Assembly (NCBI GenBank): GCA_022710505.1
Contig: JAKLGS010000025.1
Location: 1 to 9,506 of the forward strand
Length of the DNA: 9,506 nt
Source: Patescibacteria group bacterium
Lineage (GTDB): Bacteria; Patescibacteriota; WWE3; UBA101185; UBA10185
Reading direction: 5' to 3'
Shown: one piece after another, positions 6,059 through 9,506 of the stretch
How positions within the stretch are numbered: the stretch's first letter is position 1
How the letters are laid out: each line of letters starts with the position of its first letter
The notes under the pieces: generated by a model
What the model was told of the DNA's origin: nothing
Databases searched by the model: none
Seen by the model: the letters and a program-made list of their open reading frames with translations, nothing else
Made by a program: the position numbers and the translations under genes

Positions 6059-9029
6059 AGTTTTCAGAAATTAAAGGTATCAAATTATCATTGGCTCCCA
6101 AATTATATAATAGTTTTAATGCCTCATCCAAATCGTCCTTTAACGCCTCGAATTGTCTTTGCAAGGGAATTAAAATTCTATTATTTCCGGAACTATCGTC
6201 TATCTGCCTCTGAATTTGGATTAAGTCTTCTTGCATCTTAGCAATTTTATTATGGAGAGATCGCTCAGTTTTATTTCCAAAATTAATAACTCTAATGGGG
6301 AGCCGCTTTAAAACTTTAGTTCCTCTTGCAATATAACCACCTCTGAATACTTCTCCCATTAAGGCAGAATACCATTCCAAATATTTTGAATTTAGAAGAG
6401 CCTGAATATAATAAATGGAGTATTGACAACTATCCGGCAATGTAATCATACAATATCCCGCCGTTCCCCCCGAAGAAATTAAAGTACCGTGATAGTCTAT
6501 CGCATATTTATTACCCTGAGAAAGCACGCCAACAATAATCTTTGCAGGAACATCACAATTCTCTAAACTTTGATGCCTTCCATACCTATACCATTCATAC
6601 TCAGTTGCAGGCTCTGGCTGTATATCTCTATGTGGGTCAGCTAATACATTTTTATATGCCATTAAATAAGCATAGGCATTACGATAGTGCTTTTCTAATT
6701 CTTTTAAATCAACAAATTTAATGCCGGCCGTAGTCTTTAAATATGGGTAAATAACGAATGCGTTGGGTTTAAATGGCCGATATGTATTTAAACTATCCAT
6801 TCCGCTAGCGGTTTTAAAATACGGACGAGTTAACGTCTTTTCGATCTTCCACTCTTTACCATCCTTTGAAAAATAAAAGAATCTTCTATCTTCGTTAAAA
6901 GGACTGTGGACATAGATATCATTTGCACTCGTTTGGATTCCGTTATAAATATTCTCCACCCCAATAAGATCACCAAGCATGCTGCTTTGATTATTAATTC
7001 TTACATAAGTAGATTTTAGATACCCAGGAACAAGTACCCAACCCTCATCTTCAAGTTGGTCAAATTTAATCGTATCATAATCCTCTTCCTTTACATTTCT
7101 GATCTTCCAATCAGATATATTTTTTATTTCGGTATATATCAAGTTATTTTGCGCAACATTTCGTAAAATTAATAAACACGTGTAAGTTGTTTTATCTTGA
7201 AAAATTTGATTTGCCCCAAAAGAAATAATTTGTTGAATACTCCTGTTGTCTTTAAGCAATCGCCTTAGTTTTTCCCCTGCACCGATTTTCGTAAACTTGT
7301 TAGGTACAATATACCCCAAATACCCTTGTTCTTTCAGCAAGGAGAGTCCTCTCTCAATAAATAAGAAATACTTATCAAACTGCTTAAAAGCGGTTGCGTA
7401 TCTTCTCTTATAGACTGGTAATTCCAAAGGGGTTAATTTTCCCATATGTTCCGTAGTCATATATGGGGGGTTCCCAATTATGACGTCAAATTTTACCCCT
7501 CTAAAATCATACGGGTTAATCTCACTTTGGAATCCTGCTTCTATGTCTGACCTGGTTACTAAGCTATTACCAAAATGTATATTATTTGAAAGATCTGGCA
7601 ATGCCGGGAGAGGGATAGATGAATTATCTTCATCCTCAAGAAGCTTTAACAAAAGACCAAACTTGCAAGCTTCTACAGCATTAAAATCCTTATCAACTCC
7701 AAAAAGACAATTCTCAAGAATCAGTCTCTTAGTTTCAAATCTTAGCTTATAACTATTTATAGCGATTTGCTCCAATTTCATAGGCGAGTTGACCAAATAA
7801 TAGTCAATTAATATATCGTTCAGCAACTGATAAGTTTCTAATAAAAAGGAGCCTGACCCACAAGCGATATCGGCAAATGAAGAATTTAAAATTTGTTCAT
7901 CAGTTTTATTTTCACAGTATTTAGAAACGGTCTTTTTCAGTATATCGCGAATTACAAAAGTCGGAGTAGTAACAATGTCCCGCTCAAAGTGTTCTGGCTT
8001 TTTCTCTAAGGCAACCTGCCCATTCTTAACAGATAGCTGTTCACCTAAAAATATTTCATATATATTTCCAAGAATGTCGGAAGCAAAAACAGAGAATGAA
8101 TAGGTGCTTTCCGGGAAATATAGTTGTTTAATAATTTTCCAAAAAGCCGAACTACTATTTTTGATTATCTTTCCAGCAAGAGGATGGTTAAATAGGCCAG
8201 CGTTATATTTCTTATCGGCTTCAATAAATTTCTTAATAAGGGCATTGAAATCTTCATTATTCGCAAATGATAGGAGGCTTTGGTAAACCTCTAAATTTCT
8301 ATCCTCACACACCCTCAGAAATATAATGCTGTTAAGATATCTCTGAACAATATCATTCAGGGCAATGGCATTGATCGTTGCATCATGTTGGACCATTTCC
8401 TTTCCAAGAATCAATCGCCAATTATTAATTTGATTTAGAAATAAATTATCTACGCTAAATAATTTTAACTTATCTTCAATCTGTTCCCAAAGCTTATCAA
8501 AAGACCCGGTATAAACACTTTCTTTGCCCAAAAGATTCTTTATTTCATCAAAAGCACTGATATATTCCGAATAATGATAAAGTTTTACTCTCGCTTGTGA
8601 AGCCACATCACTTTCTTCAATCTTTTGCGAACAATCATAAATAGCTAAATATTCAAAATTAGAAAGAATTGAAATCTTTAGTTTTGCTGTAAACCCATAC
8701 CTCCTTATTTGTTTTGCGTTTATTGGATCAGTTTCAACTTTTATACTGGGCTTCTTTGCTTCAACAAAAAACTTTCTTTCTGAGAATAATCTAAACGTAT
8801 AATCTGGTTTTTTCACATTTGAAGAAACATTCGCTCTCAATCCCTCTTCAAGCAACACCTCTCTCTCATTTGTCGATTTACCACTGCTATTTCTTATATC
8901 CCATCCTAACGCTTCAAAGAATGGATTCAAAAAATCAATCCGTAGCTGCGCTTCGTTGTATTCCGAAGATAAATAATGATCTCTGTTAGCGTTATAAGTT
9001 TCTACTAATTTACTGATAATATCTCGCAA
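6045..9029 (-). CDS. Type IIG restriction-modification protein, Eco57I-like (nuclease, N6-adenine methyltransferase and specificity)
   Basis: A single 994-aa polypeptide holds all three activities. The N-terminal nuclease of PD-(D/E)XK type shows PDYTF (75-79, Asp76) and FVEAKKP (88-94, Glu90 and Lys92). A helical connector (about 180-340) precedes the methyltransferase core: motif I IACGSGSFLLETY (388-400), motif II FGVDKDFNAVEACK (443-456), motif IV FDVIIGNPPYM (514-524) and GYIVPNKF (572-579). Residues from about 690 on, including NGIQTSANDIYV, are the target-recognition region, followed by a C-terminal coiled coil. Length and pairing with a separate methyltransferase match Eco57I (997-aa R protein). 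Such enzymes bind a short asymmetric site, methylate one strand and cut at a fixed distance. The TTG start at 9029 is chosen because GAAAGGG lies 7 nt upstream, an in-frame TGA closes the frame just above it, and residues 1-45 match the usual family N-terminus. Transcription probably comes from the promoter at 9179-9208. Confidence 0.9.
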   Translation of the reverse strand: MRDIISKLVETYNANRDHYLSSEYNEAQLRIDFLNPFFEALGWDIRNSSGKSTNEREVLLEEGLRANVSSNVKKPDYTFRLFSERKFFVEAKKPSIKVETDPINAKQIRRYGFTAKLKISILSNFEYLAIYDCSQKIEESDVASQARVKLYHYSEYISAFDEIKNLLGKESVYTGSFDKLWEQIEDKLKLFSVDNLFLNQINNWRLILGKEMVQHDATINAIALNDIVQRYLNSIIFLRVCEDRNLEVYQSLLSFANNEDFNALIKKFIEADKKYNAGLFNHPLAGKIIKNSSSAFWKIIKQLYFPESTYSFSVFASDILGNIYEIFLGEQLSVKNGQVALEKKPEHFERDIVTTPTFVIRDILKKTVSKYCENKTDEQILNSSFADIACGSGSFLLETYQLLNDILIDYYLVNSPMKLEQIAINSYKLRFETKRLILENCLFGVDKDFNAVEACKFGLLLKLLEDEDNSSIPLPALPDLSNNIHFGNSLVTRSDIEAGFQSEINPYDFRGVKFDVIIGNPPYMTTEHMGKLTPLELPVYKRRYATAFKQFDKYFLFIERGLSLLKEQGYLGYIVPNKFTKIGAGEKLRRLLKDNRSIQQIISFGANQIFQDKTTYTCLLILRNVAQNNLIYTEIKNISDWKIRNVKEEDYDTIKFDQLEDEGWVLVPGYLKSTYVRINNQSSMLGDLIGVENIYNGIQTSANDIYVHSPFNEDRRFFYFSKDGKEWKIEKTLTRPYFKTASGMDSLNTYRPFKPNAFVIYPYLKTTAGIKFVDLKELEKHYRNAYAYLMAYKNVLADPHRDIQPEPATEYEWYRYGRHQSLENCDVPAKIIVGVLSQGNKYAIDYHGTLISSGGTAGYCMITLPDSCQYSIYYIQALLNSKYLEWYSALMGEVFRGGYIARGTKVLKRLPIRVINFGNKTERSLHNKIAKMQEDLIQIQRQIDDSSGNNRILIPLQRQFEALKDDLDEALKLLYNLGANDNLIPLISENYEAN

Positions 9030-9043
9030 TTTAGAACCCTTTC
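9027..9043 (-). promoter_or_regulatory. Ribosome binding site and TTG start of the type IIG gene
   Basis: GAAAGGG (9043-9037), 7 nt, then TTG (9029-9027). The strong Shine-Dalgarno offsets the weak start codon and decides the start of the restriction gene. The site lies within a six-codon frame, ATG at 9051 to TAA at 9031, encoding MALKGF and ending 1 nt before the TTG. Confidence 0.6.
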
Positions 9044-9080
9044 AAAGCCATATTTTCTTTAGAATGCTTGTATTTTTTTA

Positions 9081-9114
9081 AATAAAAAACCTTCGCCATT
9101 TCTAGCGAAGGTTT
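9081..9114 (-). terminator. Intrinsic terminator between the leader and the restriction gene
   Basis: Read on the minus strand, a perfect 10-bp stem AAACCTTCGC (9114-9105) / GCGAAGGTTT (9096-9087) encloses an 8-nt loop. The stem's final Ts run on as TTTATTT, making a strong U tract. It lies downstream of the XRE gene and the 9179-9208 promoter but upstream of the restriction gene. It should end most transcripts unless it is bypassed, which makes it a candidate attenuator. The opposite strand has a weaker T tract. Confidence 0.85.
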
Positions 9115-9172
9115 GATTTATTTTAACGTGGCAGATTCCCCCTTCAAACGTGCCACCCCGTAACCTAATTGT
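9082..9172 (-). ncRNA. Structured leader RNA or small RNA ahead of the defence operon
   Basis: A transcript of about 90 nt is predicted from the consensus promoter (start near 9172) to the U tract of the terminator. It contains one extra hairpin, GUGGCA (9156-9151) with UGCCAC (9133-9128), around a 17-nt purine-rich loop. The loop carries GAAGG (9145-9141), which is complementary to CCUUC (9111-9107) in the 5' arm of the terminator. Pairing of these segments would break the terminator, as in an attenuator. It resembles no riboswitch family I can name. The end points are inferred from promoter and terminator positions. Whether it is a leader or a free small RNA is open. Confidence 0.5.
9128..9156 (-). 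repeat. Inverted repeat GTGGCA/TGCCAC in the leader
   Basis: A 6-bp perfect inverted repeat separated by 17 nt. It may act as an RNA hairpin in the leader or as a split DNA half-site just downstream of the promoter. Its GC-rich arms stand out from the AT-rich surroundings. Confidence 0.45.
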
Positions 9173-9178
9173 TGTTTT

Positions 9179-9208
9179 ATTATAAACATAGAAGATTACC
9201 CCTGTCAA
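9179..9208 (-). promoter_or_regulatory. Sigma70 promoter of the leader and defence operon
   Basis: Perfect -35 TTGACA (9208-9203) and -10 TATAAT (9184-9179) with an 18-bp spacer; the -35 starts on the base after the XRE stop codon. The predicted start is near 9172. It is the only convincing promoter in front of the four-gene operon. I find no -35/-10 pair between the terminator and the restriction gene, so operon expression would require read-through. Confidence 0.8.
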
Positions 9209-9406
9209 TTACTTTCTTCCCGCTAATTCATCAAGCCCGACTCCCAAAGCATCCGCTAACTTAATCAATGTCTTAAGAGTCGGCGAATCACCAATCCCCT
9301 GTTCAATCTTGGTAATTGTATTAAAAGAAAGGCCAGATTTTTCAGCCAACTTTTGCTGAGTCCAGCCTTTTTTATTTCGACACTCTTTTACTCTTTTTGC
9401 TAACAT
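9209..9406 (-). CDS. XRE-family helix-turn-helix regulator (possible controller protein)
   Basis: This 65-aa protein is essentially one Cro/CI-type HTH domain. RVKECRNKKGWTQQKLAEKSG (residues 5-25) gives helices 1 and 2, LSFNTITKIEQG (26-37) is the recognition helix region, and TLKTLIKLADALGVGLDELAG (43-63) forms helices 4 and 5. It is slightly shorter than typical restriction-modification controller (C) proteins of about 80 aa, but position and orientation upstream of the restriction gene suggest that role. The ATG at 9406 has AAGG (9414-9411) 4 nt upstream. Its stop codon immediately precedes the -35 box of the operon promoter. Dyads upstream of its own start suggest autoregulation. It could instead be an unrelated regulator; no motif proves which promoter it binds. 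Acts as a DNA-binding dimer by family analogy. Confidence 0.85.
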   Translation of the reverse strand: MLAKRVKECRNKKGWTQQKLAEKSGLSFNTITKIEQGIGDSPTLKTLIKLADALGVGLDELAGRK

Positions 9407-9421
9407 TTTTCCTTGACTATA

Positions 9422-9448
9422 TATTATAATAGTATTACTATAATGATA
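9422..9448. promoter_or_regulatory. Dyad ATAGTA-T-TACTAT, candidate operator
   Basis: A perfect 13-bp odd dyad (ATAGTA, T, TACTAT) sits at 9429-9441, centred on 9435, with partial symmetry out to 9422 and 9448. It overlaps the proximal TATAAT (9428-9423) and lies just upstream of the XRE ribosome site, as expected for an autoregulatory operator. The region is very AT-rich, so some symmetry by chance is likely. Confidence 0.4.
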
Positions 9449-9455
9449 GCTAATT

Positions 9456-9468
9456 TAAGGATACCTTA
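9456..9468. promoter_or_regulatory. Dyad TAAGG-ATA-CCTTA, second candidate operator
   Basis: A perfect 5-bp inverted repeat with a 3-bp centre, located at the predicted start of the distal XRE promoter. Together with the dyad centred on 9435 (27 bp apart, centre to centre) it could form a two-site operator. No protein-binding evidence is available. Confidence 0.35.
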
Positions 9469-9473
9469 GTTGT

Positions 9474-9501
9474 ATTTTACCACTAAAAATGCTCTTTTCA
9501 A
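9474..9501 (-). promoter_or_regulatory. Candidate promoter of the XRE gene
   Basis: TTGAAA (9501-9496), 16-bp spacer, TAAAAT (9479-9474), with an extended -10 TGG directly before it (9482-9480). The predicted start near 9467 falls in the TAAGG dyad. A second, better -10 match TATAAT (9428-9423) lies closer to the gene but has no recognisable -35. Confidence 0.5.
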
Positions 9502-9506
9502 ACCAA

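Noticed and set aside
5772..8286. Plus-strand open frames within the two methyltransferase genes, one with a hydrophobic stretch.
   Set aside because: They are antisense to conserved motif regions of real genes and have no convincing start sites.
9150..9160. GGGGTGGCAC on the minus strand resembles the core of the T-box sequence (AGGGUGGNAC), and a terminator follows.
   Set aside because: Only about 15 nt lie between the predicted transcript start and this motif, so there is no room for Stem I and the specifier loop. The gene downstream is not an amino-acid or tRNA-synthetase gene, and the remaining consensus (CGCG) is absent.
9118..9189. A 23-residue open frame (ATG at 9189, TAA at 9118) running through the leader.
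   Set aside because: Its ATG lies inside the spacer of the strong promoter, upstream of the predicted transcript start. It has no ribosome site and runs through the hairpin arms. Likely fortuitous.
1..9506. CRISPR arrays, tRNA or rRNA genes, transposases, or an integrase that would explain mobility.
   Set aside because: I looked for spaced direct repeats, tRNA-like segments and recombinase motifs and saw none in the window.

Overview
The window is a bacterial accessory (defence) region. Every gene I can support lies on the minus strand, so it reads from right to left. It is AT-rich. It uses the standard code (TGA terminates three genes), Shine-Dalgarno sites and a near-perfect sigma70 promoter. 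The CGTC-type DsrE protein, the small XRE regulator and the AT-rich composition would fit an uncultured candidate-phylum bacterium, but this is a weak inference and I cannot name a taxon.

Layout in transcription order: (1) 9407-9506, a regulatory region with a candidate promoter and two dyads that could be operators. (2) 9209-9406, a 65-aa XRE helix-turn-helix regulator. (3) 9030-9208, a consensus promoter that starts at the XRE stop codon, a leader of about 90 nt with a hairpin, and a strong intrinsic terminator. (4) 6045-9029, an Eco57I-like type IIG restriction-modification protein fusing PD-(D/E)XK nuclease, N6-adenine methyltransferase and target recognition. (5) 4436-6058, its stand-alone N6-adenine methyltransferase. 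(6) 2365-4449, a GajA-like OLD nuclease (ABC ATPase plus TOPRIM). (7) 627-2372, a GajB-like UvrD/PcrA helicase. (8) 334-666, the C-terminal remnant of a YiiX-like papain-fold hydrolase. (9) 17-337, a DsrE-family sulfur-relay-type protein.

Genes 4 to 7 overlap at every junction (14, 14 and 8 nt), and I see no internal promoter. A two-gene type IIG restriction-modification system and a two-gene Gabija system therefore appear to form one translationally coupled four-gene operon. It is preceded by an XRE regulator and a terminated leader that could act as an attenuator. The hydrolase remnant overlaps the end of the helicase gene and lacks its 5' half, so it probably marks the left edge of the acquired island. 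DsrE, with its own good ribosome site and an ATGA overlap with the remnant, looks like the start of the older flanking genome.

Inferred joint function: the restriction-modification pair cuts unmethylated invading DNA and marks host DNA. Gabija adds a DNA nicking and helicase layer that is held in check by nucleotides. Coupled expression could provide layered anti-phage defence. The most unusual points are the fused operon and the leader RNA ahead of it.
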